Counted from the first letter of the stretch, positions 1 to 10,030 are shown. The stretch: 64,000 nt of DNA from Bog-105 sp965277435 (GCA_965277435.1 OZ255821.1:4402001-4466000); one strand, 5' to 3'. Made by a program: numbers and translations. Notes: generated by a model not told the origin, from the sequence alone.

Positions 1-2
1 TC

Positions 3-2015
3 GTCATCGTAAATGTCACGGTGCTCGATCGTGCGGGTCGGCCCATCGACAATCTCACCAGCAAAGATTTCGAAGTCTACGAAGACGGCAAGCTCCAGAA
101 ATTGCAAGCCGTCGATTTCCAGCGACTGAACAGCAAGGCATTGCCGCCCGTAACGCCGACGTTCACGCAACGACCGCCCGCGCCGCCTAAGGGCTATAAC
201 CCCGATGCCGAAAAAGCGGCCCAGCGTTCGGATCTGCTGTCCAAATATCAGGATCGCCGCCTCATTTCGATCCTGCTCGATCTCTCTTCGATGCAACCCG
301 CCGAGCAGATTCGGGCTAAACAAGCGGCGCTTAAATTCCTCACCGAACAGATGACCGCGAGCGATACCGTCTCGATCCAGCTCTATGGCAGTGCACTGCA
401 AACTCTGCAGGACTTCACCTCCGATCGCGAACTTCTCATCGCCGCGCTGAACCGCCTGCGCATCGGAGATTCGAGCGAAAACGCAACCGTTGCCGACGAA
501 GGAGCCGACGCCCAGGATCAAAGCGGTTCGTTCACCGCAGACGAAACTGAGTTCAACATTTTTAACGCGGATCTAAAACTTGCCGCGATTGAAGACGCAG
601 CCCGTAACCTGGCACAGTATCCGGAGAAGAAAGCGCTCATTTATATATCGAGCGGCCTGCAGAAGAATGGGGTCGACAATCAGTCGCAGTTGCGCGCCAC
701 CGTCAACACAGCCATTCGGTCCAACGTTGCTTTCTATCCCATCGATGCGCGCGGTTTGACCGCTCTCGTTCCGGGCGGCGACGCTACCTCAACCGGAGCA
801 GCCGGTAACAATTTGTACAACGGCGCCGGCCAGCGATCCATCAAGGAGAACTTCAACAACCAGCAGGAGACGCTCGCGACGCTCGCTCTGGATACGGGCG
901 GCAAAGCTCTCCTTGATTCAAACGACCTCACCGACGGTATGCGCCAGGTGCAGAGAGACTTTGGCAGCTACTATGTCTTCACCTATGTCTCTCTCAACAA
1001 CTCACAGGATGGACGCTATCGCCGGATTCAGGTGAAACTTGCGGCTCGTCTGACGGGCTTGAAAGCGAAACTCGATTACCGCCAGGGTTACTACGGCCCC
1101 ACTACCTTCGGCCACATGCGCGATAGCGATAAAGAAGCGCAACTCTCGCAGGCACTGCTCTCCGACAATCCGGTCACCGACCTTCCCCTAGCTGTAGAGG
1201 TCGATTATTTCCGGCTCGATAAATCCAAATACTTTGTCCCGATTTCGGCCAAGATCGCCGGCTCGGCTTTGACGTTTCAAAAGAAGGGCGCCAAACAAGC
1301 GACTGAACTGGATTTCGCCGCCGAAATCCGCGATGCCCGCAACCGTCTCGCGGCGAGCGTGCGTGACACCCTGCCCTTGAAAGTTGCTGAAGACGTGGCC
1401 GGTCAGGTAACGCGCAAAAGTGTGCAGTACGACACCGGCGTCACACTCGCGCCCGGCACTTATCACTTGCGATTCGTGGCTCGCGAGAATGGCGAAGGGA
1501 AAGTAGGCACCTTCGAAACGCCCTTCACCATCCCCGATTTAGCAAGCGGCACGGCTCTGCGCGTCAGTTCGGTGATCTTCAGCAACCAGCGCAGCCCGAT
1601 CACCGAGCAGGTGGCCGGTGTGAAAAACAGCAAGAAACTTCTGTTGAACAATCCGCTCATTCAGCAGGGACAGAAGCTCGTTCCTAACGTGACAAAGGTC
1701 TTCCAGCCCGGCCAGAAGATGCTTGTCTACACGGAAGTCTACGATCCCAAAATTCCCGACAGCCTGCCTGAATATTTCCGCCGCGCCGATGTGGAAGCGA
1801 GCCTCGCCTTCTATCGCGGGAATCAGAAAATATTCGAGACGCCTCCGGTGCGCGCCGATCGTCTCAGCGAACAGCGAGACGCCACACTGCCGGTATGGTT
1901 GCAGCTATCAATGGCCTCCATCAAGCCCGGCCGCTACGACTGCCAGTTAAATATAATCGATGAATTTGGACGGAAGTTTGCTTTCCCACGTGCTCTGGTG
2001 GCGGTTGTTAAATAA
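3..2015 (+). CDS. VWFA-related acidobacterial secreted protein (5' end outside window)
   Basis: The reading frame is open to the left edge. The residues before the GTG at 21 (VIVNVT) already belong to the conserved opening block (VTVLDRAGRPI, then DFEVYEDGK), so the true start lies upstream. A von Willebrand A-like fold follows at about residues 80-260, with the strand RLISILLDLSSM where the metal site (DxSxS) would be. The last serine is replaced by Met, so metal binding is doubtful. A later strand, ALIYISSG, precedes a segment on TAIRSNVAFYPIDARG. The C-terminal half (about 360-660) is beta-rich and ends with a compact domain. Proteins of this type are abundant in Acidobacteriota and are normally exported, but their function is unknown. 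The signal peptide would lie outside the window. Confidence 0.85.
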   Translation, partial: VIVNVTVLDRAGRPIDNLTSKDFEVYEDGKLQKLQAVDFQRLNSKALPPVTPTFTQRPPAPPKGYNPDAEKAAQRSDLLSKYQDRRLISILLDLSSMQPAEQIRAKQAALKFLTEQMTASDTVSIQLYGSALQTLQDFTSDRELLIAALNRLRIGDSSENATVADEGADAQDQSGSFTADETEFNIFNADLKLAAIEDAARNLAQYPEKKALIYISSGLQKNGVDNQSQLRATVNTAIRSNVAFYPIDARGLTALVPGGDATSTGAAGNNLYNGAGQRSIKENFNNQQETLATLALDTGGKALLDSNDLTDGMRQVQRDFGSYYVFTYVSLNNSQDGRYRRIQVKLAARLTGLKAKLDYRQGYYGPTTFGHMRDSDKEAQLSQALLSDNPVTDLPLAVEVDYFRLDKSKYFVPISAKIAGSALTFQKKGAKQATELDFAAEIRDARNRLAASVRDTLPLKVAEDVAGQVTRKSVQYDTGVTLAPGTYHLRFVARENGEGKVGTFETPFTIPDLASGTALRVSSVIFSNQRSPITEQVAGVKNSKKLLLNNPLIQQGQKLVPNVTKVFQPGQKMLVYTEVYDPKIPDSLPEYFRRADVEASLAFYRGNQKIFETPPVRADRLSEQRDATLPVWLQLSMASIKPGRYDCQLNIIDEFGRKFAFPRALVAVVK

Positions 2016-2121
2016 GAGCTGAGTGCGGGCTATCGGCACAGCCACGCGGCAGAAGAATTTTGGGCCGCAGATGAACGCGGATCAACGCAGATAACATTTA
2101 TTTTCAACCGGCGTTTACGCA

Positions 2122-2860
2122 TTAGTCAGCGGCTAGTCGTTTGCGGGCGGCTTTGATGTCGGGACGGACGAGAATTTGAGGAACGGACCCAGATTTCTGC
2201 TCGTTCGGCTTATTCGGGGGGAAGAGGCATTCTAAAACTTGCTTAATGGCGTCGTCTGGAACCGGGGCAGTGACCGCGACAGCGGCGGCGGGTTGAGCCG
2301 GCACCGTTTTTTGAGGAACGAAGCCACGCTCCTTTTGGAGTTTCAGGAGAGCGGTGAGGGTTTTGTGGAAGCTGCGCTCGGCGGAAGCTAAGGCGCGGGC
2401 GAAGAATTCGATTTTGGGGTAGTCGGGCGGTCCTTCAAATCCTTTTCTCCAGGGCCCGACTTCCTGGCAGCGGATGCGGCGCATGCGCCAGTAGTGTTGG
2501 GCGAGTTCGTCGACGAGAATTTATTTTGAACTCGCGCGCACAACGGACTCGCGATCCGCGCCCAAGTCCGCCGAAGTTTCTCTTTCGTTTGGTGGCGCGG
2601 AATCGCGGCCTGTGCTTGCTTCAGTGGTGTTGGCGGGTTGGTGCTCGTCGCGTAACTTGCCGCGGAGCTCGTCGAGTTCGGCGGGATCTTCGCCGGGAGC
2701 GACAACTTGTTTGGAATAGGCGCCGTGTTTGAAGCGGTTTTGGGAGCTTTTGGCTTTGCCTTCTTCCGTTCTTGGGGCCTGTGGATTTTTGGGCGTTTTC
2801 CCGGTTGATTTCAGCGCGGGTTTTGGTGGGTTTCTCGGTTGATTTCTTCGGGGCAGACAT
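2122..2860 (-). pseudogene. Conserved acidobacterial hypothetical gene, frameshifted and interrupted by repeat R1
   Basis: The start at 2860 opens with MSAPKKSTEKPTKTRAEINR followed by ENAQKSTGPK, a block I recognise from many acidobacterial hypothetical proteins. After STGPK (near 2770) the frame shifts by one base: the expected continuation, EEGKAKSSQNRFKHGAYSK, is in another frame. That frame runs into R1 (2528-2620) and stops just beyond it. The downstream part (ILVDELAQHYWRMRRIR, then PDYPKIEFFARALASAERS) resumes in a third frame and ends at 2122. At least two disruptions therefore separate the N- and C-terminal parts. No biochemical function is known to me. Confidence 0.7.
2528..2620 (+). 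repeat. Dispersed repeat R1, copy A (short form, 93 bp)
   Basis: The copy begins GAACTCGCGCGCACAACGG and ends GCGGCCTGTGCTTGCT. The same sequence recurs at 19375, 19626 and 57474. An inner inverted pair, CGGACT/AGTCCG, brackets a 12-bp centre. The outer pair GAACT/AGTTT is slightly degenerate. It lies antisense inside the broken gene 2122-2860. Confidence 0.85.
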
Positions 2861-3084
2861 GTTGTTTACCTGCGCGGAATTTAGCAGCGCGGGTGAACGG
2901 GGTGGGGTTCGGACAAGGCGTAAGTGTTTTAAAAGATGGAAAAAAAAAGATTTACGAAGTTAGTGATGGGAGATTACGGCAGATGAGCTTATCGGGATTG
3001 ATGGGCAACTCGCACACTCGCTTGCTTTGTCGATGCTCGCCATCGTATCGCCGGGAGCTGAGAGCATGTTTGCGATTCATTCGA

Positions 3085-4086
3085 TTAACGCTCTTCCACG
3101 ATCGCCATATCTAGGGCGTGCTCTGCCGCGGTTTCGCCGTTCCACTGGACTGCTAGCTTCTGCCATTGCAAGGCATCGTCCGCCGATCGATAGACCTCGC
3201 CCTCAACGGAAAGATAGAAAACTCCGGGCTCGACACTGCTCGCCGCCACAACCGGGATACGCAATCCCTGCGGTTCGGGCAAACCATCCCGTACTTGCCG
3301 CCAGGCGTCGTTTCCGGTACGTCGATAAACGACGGAGCTGGCTAACTCTTTGAAATGCGCTGCGTATGCGCTCTTCGAAGCTGAGAGCAAGAGTGTCGTC
3401 GAATTCGCAATGCTGACCGCGATACTCCAGCAATACTGGTGCTCCAGGCCGTCAACGATACGTCGCCAGCTATCGCCGTCATCGACGCTCTCGAAGTAAC
3501 CATCACCCGCGGCCGAGTGTAGCCGGGTCGGATTCTGTGGATGAATCGCGAGAGAGTGGGTGTCTTTCGGACCGGTCGGAACGCGGTCGCGCCATGTCCC
3601 TCCCGCATCATCGCTGCGCAACAGCGCACCGGCCTCAATAGCGACATGCAAACGACTCGGCTTTGCCAAATCCGGAAGAATCGACCGGACGTGATGCGTC
3701 TCCGGACGTGGTGGGAAACTCCATGTCTTCGCCGAGGGCACTGTCGTGAATGTCTGCAATTCATGCCAGGTTTCTCCACGATCGTCGGAGCGAAAAATAG
3801 CGCTCGGTTCCGTCCCTGCAAAGACTGCACCGGAGTCAGAGGCGGAAAGCGCCGTCACTTTAGGATTGGTGAAGCCAAGAGAAGCGTTCCAGGTCGCACC
3901 CCCGTCGTCGCTTCTGAATATTCCATCGCCAAACGTTCCGCAGTAAACAATGCCGTTTCGATGCAAGTCGGCAGCGACACACTGAACCTGCTTGTCTTGG
4001 AGACAAACTGTGCCGCGCCAGTTTCCATTGGAGCCTGCAATGACGGTGAGGCCGCGAGCAGTCGCCAAATAGATCGTCGTCTTCAT
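3085..4086 (-). CDS. BNR/Asp-box beta-propeller protein (sortilin/Ycf48-like)
   Basis: This 333-residue protein is built of repeated Asp-box units: GIFRSDDGGATW, AIFRSDDRGETW, ALLRSDDAGGTW, YFESVDDGDSW and a weaker EVYRSADDALQW. They are spaced about 45-60 residues apart, as in sialidase-like or photosystem-stability-factor-like propellers. It has no signal peptide or membrane segment. It starts MKTTIYLATARG. Catalytic residues of a true sialidase are not apparent, so I call only the fold. Such proteins often bind ligands or partner proteins. It is monocistronic here. Confidence 0.8.
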   Translation of the reverse strand: MKTTIYLATARGLTVIAGSNGNWRGTVCLQDKQVQCVAADLHRNGIVYCGTFGDGIFRSDDGGATWNASLGFTNPKVTALSASDSGAVFAGTEPSAIFRSDDRGETWHELQTFTTVPSAKTWSFPPRPETHHVRSILPDLAKPSRLHVAIEAGALLRSDDAGGTWRDRVPTGPKDTHSLAIHPQNPTRLHSAAGDGYFESVDDGDSWRRIVDGLEHQYCWSIAVSIANSTTLLLSASKSAYAAHFKELASSVVYRRTGNDAWRQVRDGLPEPQGLRIPVVAASSVEPGVFYLSVEGEVYRSADDALQWQKLAVQWNGETAAEHALDMAIVEER

Positions 4087-4163
4087 GCTTAGTACATTAC
4101 TTCTCGTCGCAAAATCGCAATGCCAACTACTCGGTTGAAAGTCACGACGATATTATGGGGCCG

Positions 4164-4195
4164 AGAACTCCAATCGCTTCGCTCATGGCTCTGAG
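4164..4195 (+). repeat. Dispersed repeat R2, left module (32 bp)
   Basis: AGAACTCCAATCGCTTCGCT followed by CATGGCTCTGAG matches 20801-20832 at 31 of 32 positions. It lies in the gap between the BNR gene and the SDR gene. Confidence 0.6.
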
Positions 4196-4209
4196 TTTGG
4201 GTTGGTTCG

Positions 4210-5091
4210 TTAGGCCGGTTGATTCGGCGAGGCTAAGCATTGTGCGGCTCGGTAAGCTGCTTGTGTGACACCTAGGAATACTTCGTCTGCTCGAGGTCTT
4301 GAATCAGACCCGGGCCAATCGGCTGCCACCCGAGCTGCTGTCGTGTCTGTCGACTGGAAGCAGACAGATCCATGCCGACAAACATGGCGAGCGACTTCCG
4401 CAATCTGAAGCAACGGTATGCCTTCTTCTGCGACCGCGTGGTACCTGCTGCCCGCCTCATGCTTCTCCAACACAAGCCGATAGAGATGCGCAACATCAAG
4501 AACGTGCGCCGCCGCCCACCGGTTCAAGCCATCCTCGATGTATGCCGAAACTCCCTTCTCTCGGGCCGCCCGGATGAGGTAACTCACAGCACCCTGCTTG
4601 ACCGTGTTGTGAACCTGAGGAAGTCGGACCACCGACACATTCACACCGCGATCCGCGACAGCAGCTCCTCCTTTTTCTGTTGCTCTCAGAGGGTTTGGTT
4701 GATTGCCATCGAAGTAGTCCTCCGTGGCAAGCTGGCCCGGAGCTGCGACACCCATTGCGACTACCGAAGTGATGACTAACGGGCGATTCGAACCCACGAG
4801 CGCATCACCCAGAGCGTCGATCGCCCGGCTATCCTGCTCGTTGCTCGCCTTGAATTTCGAAAAGTCGTCATTGAAAGCACAGTGAATCACCCCCTCTGAC
4901 TTGGCGGCGGCGCTGCGAAGGCTGTCCAGGTCCTCGAGACTTCCTCGGTATACCTCAGCCCCAGCATCGAAAAGAAACTTCGCACCCGCATCCGAACGCG
5001 AAAGTCCAAGCACCTGATGACCCGCTTTGATGAGTTCTGGAACGATAGCAGAGCCAATGAACCCAGTTGCGCCTGTGAGAAAAACCTTCAT
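4210..5091 (-). pseudogene. NAD-dependent SDR / epimerase-like reductase with frameshifted C-terminus
   Basis: The N-terminus has a textbook extended-SDR Rossmann motif (FLTGATGFIGSAIVPELI). The protein follows this atypical-SDR family (SRSDAGAKFLFDAGAEVYRG, then GVIHCAFNDDFS) to about residue 235. Near 4386-4395 the frame is lost: the typical ending (MFVGMDLSASSRQTRQQLGW, then QPIGPGLIQDLEQ) lies in another frame that stops at 4272. The current frame ends in unrelated residues at 4210. About 20 residues before MFVGMDLS also seem missing, so a small deletion is likelier than one miscalled base. It is divergent from the AraC gene at 5233, a common pairing in which the AraC protein controls the reductase. 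Confidence 0.75.
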
Positions 5092-5179
5092 GATTGCTCC
5101 TTCGTTGGATCGTTGCCTTTTCTCTCTTGCGAGGTCGCCTGTGCTCCCCCATCCTAAGGAATAGATGGGAGTTCGGGGG

Positions 5180-5224
5180 CGTACGATCTATGCTGAAAGT
5201 ACGCAATACTAGATCGGTCGTACG
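5180..5224. promoter_or_regulatory. Imperfect palindrome in the SDR/AraC divergent promoter region
   Basis: The left arm CGTACGATCTA (5180-5190) mirrors the right arm TAGATCGGTCGTACG (5210-5224), apart from two extra bases in the right arm. It sits just upstream of the AraC start and between the divergent genes, where an AraC-family operator is expected. Binding is inferred only. Confidence 0.45.
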
Positions 5225-5232
5225 GAGATCCG

Positions 5233-6173
5233 ATGGATCCACTCTCTGAGGTGTTGTCGCTGCTTAAGCTGAAGAGCTACGTGTCGGGCGGCTTCGTCGT
5301 AGACGCAAACATGGGCTTCGACTTCCCCAGATATCAGGGCATCAAGTGCTATGCCGTGAGTTCGGGCTCGTGTCGTTTGTCGGTTCAGGGTGGTCCCGAC
5401 GCGGTGCTCATGACTGCGGGAGATTGTGTCCTGCTCCCACGTGGTCTGCCGTTCTGTCTTGCGACAGACTTGTCTCTCCCGCGTGTGAACTTTTCACCCG
5501 AACTCGCCGTACGTAAGGCGAGTGTGGAAGTCCTAGATGGGGAGGGAGGTTGCTCCATCCTGGGTGGGCACTTCGTCCTCACCGGGGGGCATTCCGAAAT
5601 CCTGTTGAGTTCGTTGCCCCTGATTGTGCATATCCGCAAGCAATCGGACAAAGAGACGATGCGCTGGTCACTGGACCACATGAGAAAGGAATTGCGCGAG
5701 CCTCAGCCGGGAGGATCATTGATCGAGCAGTTGGCGTACATGATTCTCGTTCAAACTCTTCGGCTGCATCTGCAGGAAGAGGCAGGCAAGGGCGTCGGCT
5801 GTCTTTTCGCCCTGGCGGATCCGCAGATGAGAATAGCTATCACATGCATGCACGACGACCCGGGACACCCCTGGCTCTACAGGAACTCGCCGCACGTGTT
5901 GGCATGTCCCGCACAGTATTTGCCCCGAAGTTTAAGAGTAGGGTCGGGATGACTTCGATGGAATATCTGACACGCTGGCGAATGTTGCTCGCCGGTGACC
6001 GTTTGCAGAGTTCTGAAGATTCTGTCTCCGCGATCTCGTCGTCGCTCGCCTACGAAACGGAGAGTGCCTTCGGTAGAGCATTCAGAAGAGTTTGGGGCTG
6101 CTCACCACGAGAACATCGTGGACGACCTGAAGCAGGAGCTTCATTCAGGGTCGCGTCAGAAAACGGGCGATAG
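5233..6173 (+). pseudogene. AraC-family regulator (cupin + AraC HTH), frameshifted
   Basis: The first frame (5233-5952) encodes the N-terminal cupin-type domain of the AraC_binding_2/cupin_6 group: GFVVDANMGFDFPRYQGIKC, then a core with GDCVLLPRGLPF. It keeps the right frame to about HDDPGHPW. The DNA-binding half (LQELAARVGMSRTVFAPKFK, MEYLTRWRMLLAGDRL, then ESAFGRAFRRVWGCSPREH) is in the next frame and ends at 6173. The switch is near 5865-5880, beside a CCCC run, so it is either a one-base loss or a sequencing error. If real, the protein lacks its HTH. The neighbouring SDR is damaged too. Confidence 0.75.
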
Positions 6174-6411
6174 AGCCTTCTCGATTCCATTCTTCTCAAT
6201 CACCAGCATTAGTGAGCAGGGCAGACATTGCGACTGCGAGCTCACAGTCGGACAACTCTCGCCTGGATGCTTACGGCCATTCCGGAGCCGAGCCCTATCT
6301 TAGTCGCAAGCGCTCGCCTAAGCGGAGATCAGTTCGGAAGTATAATCCTGGGATGTTTGGAGACCCTCGGCGTTGAAGTCTAAACTTCTGCACCGGAGCC
6401 ACAGAAGCGTT

Positions 6412-8220
6412 ATGAATAGGGTTGAGCACCGCAGTAGGGCACTCCCCGCAGCTGATGATGAGCTGACGAGATCGGAGTATCGACTTCAGGCGATCATCGA
6501 TGCGATCCCTGGAATCGCATGGTTCAGCGCGACGAACGGGTTCCCGGAATTCTGGAACAAACGCTGGCGCGAGTACACAGGGCTTTCGGCGGAGGCGTCC
6601 CGAAGCTCCGGGTGGCAAACGGCAATTCACCCAGACGATTTGGACGAGTTCGCCCGGCGGTGGCGCTCCGATCTACGTTCCGGGCAAGCCAGTGAAATCG
6701 AAGTTCGCCTGCGACGATTCGATGGAGAGTACCGCTGGTTTCTCTTTCGGTATGAGCCGACGCAAGATGCGGACGGCCAGGTTATGAACTGGTACGGAAC
6801 CGCCATCGATATTGAAGACCGGAAGCGTGCCGAACAGAAACTGCGGGAAGACGAGCAACAATTCCGCACCATCACCGATCTGATTTCCCAAAACATTGCA
6901 GTGCTTACGCCGGCCGGGGAAGTTCAGTACATGAACAAAGTGGCTGTCGAGCGGTTTGGTATTGAAATGCCAGATATTCAGGAACCGAATGCTTATTTAC
7001 GGCGGTTCCACCCCGACGATGTGGAGCGAGTGCAAGCCGACCGGCGCGAAGGAATATCGAACGAAGTGCCGTTCGAATTGGAGATGCGGCTTCGTTTAAC
7101 GGACGGGCAGTATCGCTGGTATCTCTTTCAATACAATCCGCAGAAAGACGAAGAAGGGAGAATCATTCGCTGGTATGCGACAGGGACCGACATCGATAAC
7201 CGCAAGCGGGCCGAAGAGAGGCTTCAGAGCGAAAACCTGGCACTGCGCGAAGATATGGACCGCTTTTCGATGTTTGACGACATTGTCGGGGGTTCGAAGG
7301 CAATACGCAAAGTGTTACAGCAAGTCGCGAAGGTGGCGCCGTCCGATTCAACGGTTCTGGTTGTGGGCGAAACCGGCACAGGCAAAGAAATGATGGCGCG
7401 CGCATTGCACCGGCGTTCGAATCGCTCGACGCGAGTCTTCCTTCGGGTGAACTGCGCAGCCATTCCGCAAGCCCTGATTGCGTCCGAGCTCTTCGGGCAC
7501 GAGAGAGGCGCGTTCACGGGCGCATTGCAGAGACGCATTGGGAGGTTTGAGGCTGCACATGGAGGAACACTCTTCCTGGATGAAGTCGGCGATCTTCCTA
7601 TGGAGACACAGATTGCGCTTCTCCGGGTACTACAGGAGCGCGAATTTGAGCGGGTGGGAAGCAATCGCGCCATCTCGGTCGATGTTCGGTTGATCGCCGC
7701 AACACATCGCGATCTGCGTGAGGCTGTCGCTGCCGGAACCTTTCGCGAGGATCTCGTTTACCGTCTCAATGTTTTTCCGATAGCCATTCCGCCACTCCGG
7801 GAGCGGGTAGAAGACATTCCGGAGTTGGTCGAGTATTTCGTTGCACGGTACGCTCAAAAAGCAGCCAAGAACATCCGGCATATCGCAAGGGCGACTCTCG
7901 ATCAAATGAAGGCCTACAGGTGGCCCGGGAACATTCGCGAACTGCAGAACGTGGTGGAGCGGGCAGTCATTCTGACTGACACGGACACGTTCACCGTCGA
8001 TGAAAGCTGGTTGAGAGGCGAGCCAGGGCCTTCCGGTCCGCGTGGAGGTCTCTCGGCAATAGCGAAGCGCGAAATAGAGATGATCGAGACTGCGCTGGCC
8101 GAGAGCCACGGCCGCATCTCGGGTCCGGACGGCGCCGCCGCAAAGCTGGGGATTCCGCGGCAGACGCTGGAGTCGAAGATCAGAAGATTGGGAATCAGCC
8201 GATACGGGCGAAAGGGATGA
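6412..8220 (+). CDS. PAS-PAS sigma-54-dependent transcriptional activator (Fis-type HTH)
   Basis: Two PAS/PAC units come first (AIIDAIPGIAWFS with WYGTAIDIEDRKRAEQKL, then FRTITDLISQNIAVL with WYATGTDIDNRKRAEERL). The AAA+ core follows: Walker A GETGTGKE, the sigma-54 contact loop GAFTGA and Walker B GTLFLDE. The C-terminus is a Fis-like helix-turn-helix (GAAAKLGIPRQTLESKIRRL). The PAC segments suggest sensing of a small ligand or redox state, and no phospho-receiver domain is present. I prefer ATG 6412; an in-frame TTG at 6373 would add 13 residues. It is convergent with the GMC gene, and a candidate sigma-54 promoter lies at 10031, so the hydrolase/SDR pair is a plausible target. Confidence 0.92.
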   Translation: MNRVEHRSRALPAADDELTRSEYRLQAIIDAIPGIAWFSATNGFPEFWNKRWREYTGLSAEASRSSGWQTAIHPDDLDEFARRWRSDLRSGQASEIEVRLRRFDGEYRWFLFRYEPTQDADGQVMNWYGTAIDIEDRKRAEQKLREDEQQFRTITDLISQNIAVLTPAGEVQYMNKVAVERFGIEMPDIQEPNAYLRRFHPDDVERVQADRREGISNEVPFELEMRLRLTDGQYRWYLFQYNPQKDEEGRIIRWYATGTDIDNRKRAEERLQSENLALREDMDRFSMFDDIVGGSKAIRKVLQQVAKVAPSDSTVLVVGETGTGKEMMARALHRRSNRSTRVFLRVNCAAIPQALIASELFGHERGAFTGALQRRIGRFEAAHGGTLFLDEVGDLPMETQIALLRVLQEREFERVGSNRAISVDVRLIAATHRDLREAVAAGTFREDLVYRLNVFPIAIPPLRERVEDIPELVEYFVARYAQKAAKNIRHIARATLDQMKAYRWPGNIRELQNVVERAVILTDTDTFTVDESWLRGEPGPSGPRGGLSAIAKREIEMIETALAESHGRISGPDGAAAKLGIPRQTLESKIRRLGISRYGRKG

Positions 8221-8226
8221 TCTTCA

Positions 8227-9873
8227 TCAGGAGGAGATGCTGAGGGACGCGAGCGCCGGCAGATGATGCTCGTCGGACAGGATCTGGGCCGCGCGTTCGC
8301 CGACGATCACGCAGGGCGCCATGGTGTTTCCGGTCGTTACTCTCGGCAGGATGGATCCATCGGCAACCCGTAGGTTGTCTACCCCGTAGACTTTGAGATT
8401 GCCGTCGACTACGGACATCAAATCGCGGCCCATCCGGGCTGTTCCTGATTCGTGCCAAAAACTCGTTGCGGCGTCGCGGATGAAGCGCTCGAGTTCGGGT
8501 CCTTTCAAGTTGCCGGGCATTACCTCGCGCTTGGTGAAAGGGCGAAGCGGAGCAGCGTTGCCGATTTCGCGGCAGAGTTCGACACAGGCAATGGCCGCCT
8601 GCAGATGCTCGGGTTTCGCCAGGGTATTGGCTTCGATCAAAAGTGGATCGGATGGGCGCGGTCCGGTCAAGCGAAGGCGACCCCGGCTGGCGGGATGGGC
8701 CACCGCGCCGAACAGGGTCCAGCCCGCCTCGGGTAATCCGAACCGGGCAGCGTTCTCGGCAGTAGACTTGGGAACCTCCGCCTGGCAGACAAATAAATCC
8801 GGGCTGTCGAGTCCGGCCTTGCTGGTCGCAAAAAGAATGGCTTCGGACATGTTATTCCGCGGGGCCAGCGGAGTTTGATATTCCCAGACACAATCGAACG
8901 CAACATGATCCTGGAAGTTGCGGCCGATGCCGGGAAGGTGCTGCACGACCTGGATTCCCAGGCGCTGCAAGTCCGCCTGGTCGCCGATACCCGACTGCAT
9001 GAGCACTTTCGGCGTCTGGATCGCGCCGAGAGACAGTACTACTTCGGCGGCCGCACCGATGCGATAGATAGCGCCGCCATAAGAAATCTCTACTCCTGTC
9101 GCGCGTTTACCACGGAAAGTCACTCGCGTGACAAGAGCGCTGGTAAGAACAGTCAAATTCGGTTGGTCCATGATCGGGAAGACATAAGAACGGAAAATGG
9201 ATTCCCGCCTGCTGTTACGGACGAGCACATCGGAGATGGAAGCGCCACTCGCCGCCTCCATCATGCGGCCGTTCGGATTCTCGAAAGCAGGAATCCCGAT
9301 CGCTTGCGCTGCCTCGACGGTTGCAGGAGCGAGCGGGTTTGGATGCGGCGCGGGCTGCACAAACAGCGGGCCTCCCGTTCCGCGATAGGCGGGGTCCGGT
9401 GCGCCCTGCCAGTCTTCGATGCGCCGGTAAATATTGAGAACGGATTGGTAGCTCCAGTTTGGGTCATTCGCTTCGGAGGCAAAGAAGTCCCAATCGGCCT
9501 TGTGTCCGCGCGCCCAAACCATCACGTTAATACTCGAGCCGCCGCCCAGCACTTTGCCCATGGAGAACGGGATCGAGCGGCCGTTAACATGTGCGTTTGG
9601 CTGGCCGTGGAAGCTCCAATCGCGTTCGCTTCCGAGATTCGCCGGCCATTGGTTCGCTTCCGTCACACTCGGCACGTCATCATTACCACCGGCTTCGAGT
9701 AACAGTACGCTGACCTCGGGGTTCTCTGCGATCCGGCGCGCCACTACTGACCCGGATGAACCCGATCCACAGACGATGAAGTCGTAGCGCGGCTGTAATG
9801 TGGAGCGCAGCCGCGCCTGGTTGCGGTGGACACGTTCGGGAAAATTCTTTTCGAGGAAATTTGAAAGAGACAT
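8227..9873 (-). CDS. GMC-family FAD oxidoreductase (choline dehydrogenase-like)
   Basis: The N-terminal FAD-binding motif is FIVCGSGSSGSVVARRIAE, with the ribose-binding Glu in VLLLEAGG about 25 residues on. The first GMC signature (MGKVLGGGSSINVMVWARGH) follows, and ILPRVTTGNTMAPCVIVGER closes the protein. SFWHESGTARMG holds the active-site His region. The length (548 residues) is normal for the family, which oxidises alcohols or sugars using FAD. It has no signal peptide, so it is probably cytoplasmic. The substrate cannot be read from sequence. Confidence 0.88.
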   Translation of the reverse strand: MSLSNFLEKNFPERVHRNQARLRSTLQPRYDFIVCGSGSSGSVVARRIAENPEVSVLLLEAGGNDDVPSVTEANQWPANLGSERDWSFHGQPNAHVNGRSIPFSMGKVLGGGSSINVMVWARGHKADWDFFASEANDPNWSYQSVLNIYRRIEDWQGAPDPAYRGTGGPLFVQPAPHPNPLAPATVEAAQAIGIPAFENPNGRMMEAASGASISDVLVRNSRRESIFRSYVFPIMDQPNLTVLTSALVTRVTFRGKRATGVEISYGGAIYRIGAAAEVVLSLGAIQTPKVLMQSGIGDQADLQRLGIQVVQHLPGIGRNFQDHVAFDCVWEYQTPLAPRNNMSEAILFATSKAGLDSPDLFVCQAEVPKSTAENAARFGLPEAGWTLFGAVAHPASRGRLRLTGPRPSDPLLIEANTLAKPEHLQAAIACVELCREIGNAAPLRPFTKREVMPGNLKGPELERFIRDAATSFWHESGTARMGRDLMSVVDGNLKVYGVDNLRVADGSILPRVTTGNTMAPCVIVGERAAQILSDEHHLPALASLSISS

Positions 9874-10030
9874 AACTTTTTTCCGCTATGAGACAAGCAC
9901 CGCGCCTACCTTTCGCAATGCAGTGAAAAGAAACGAAGCCTTGATCGGAGACTATGCCGAGAGTTCGTCATTTTGCCGAGCGCGCGGCGTTTTCCATGAC
10001 AGCTGCCCGCGAGTTTGCAGCAGCTTACGG

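Noticed and set aside
734..1660. Antisense open frames inside the VWA gene
   Set aside because: They follow from the codon bias of the real gene and show no family features or SD.
3027..4092. Plus-strand frames across the BNR gene
   Set aside because: The minus-strand frame shows repeated Asp-box motifs, so the others are shadows.
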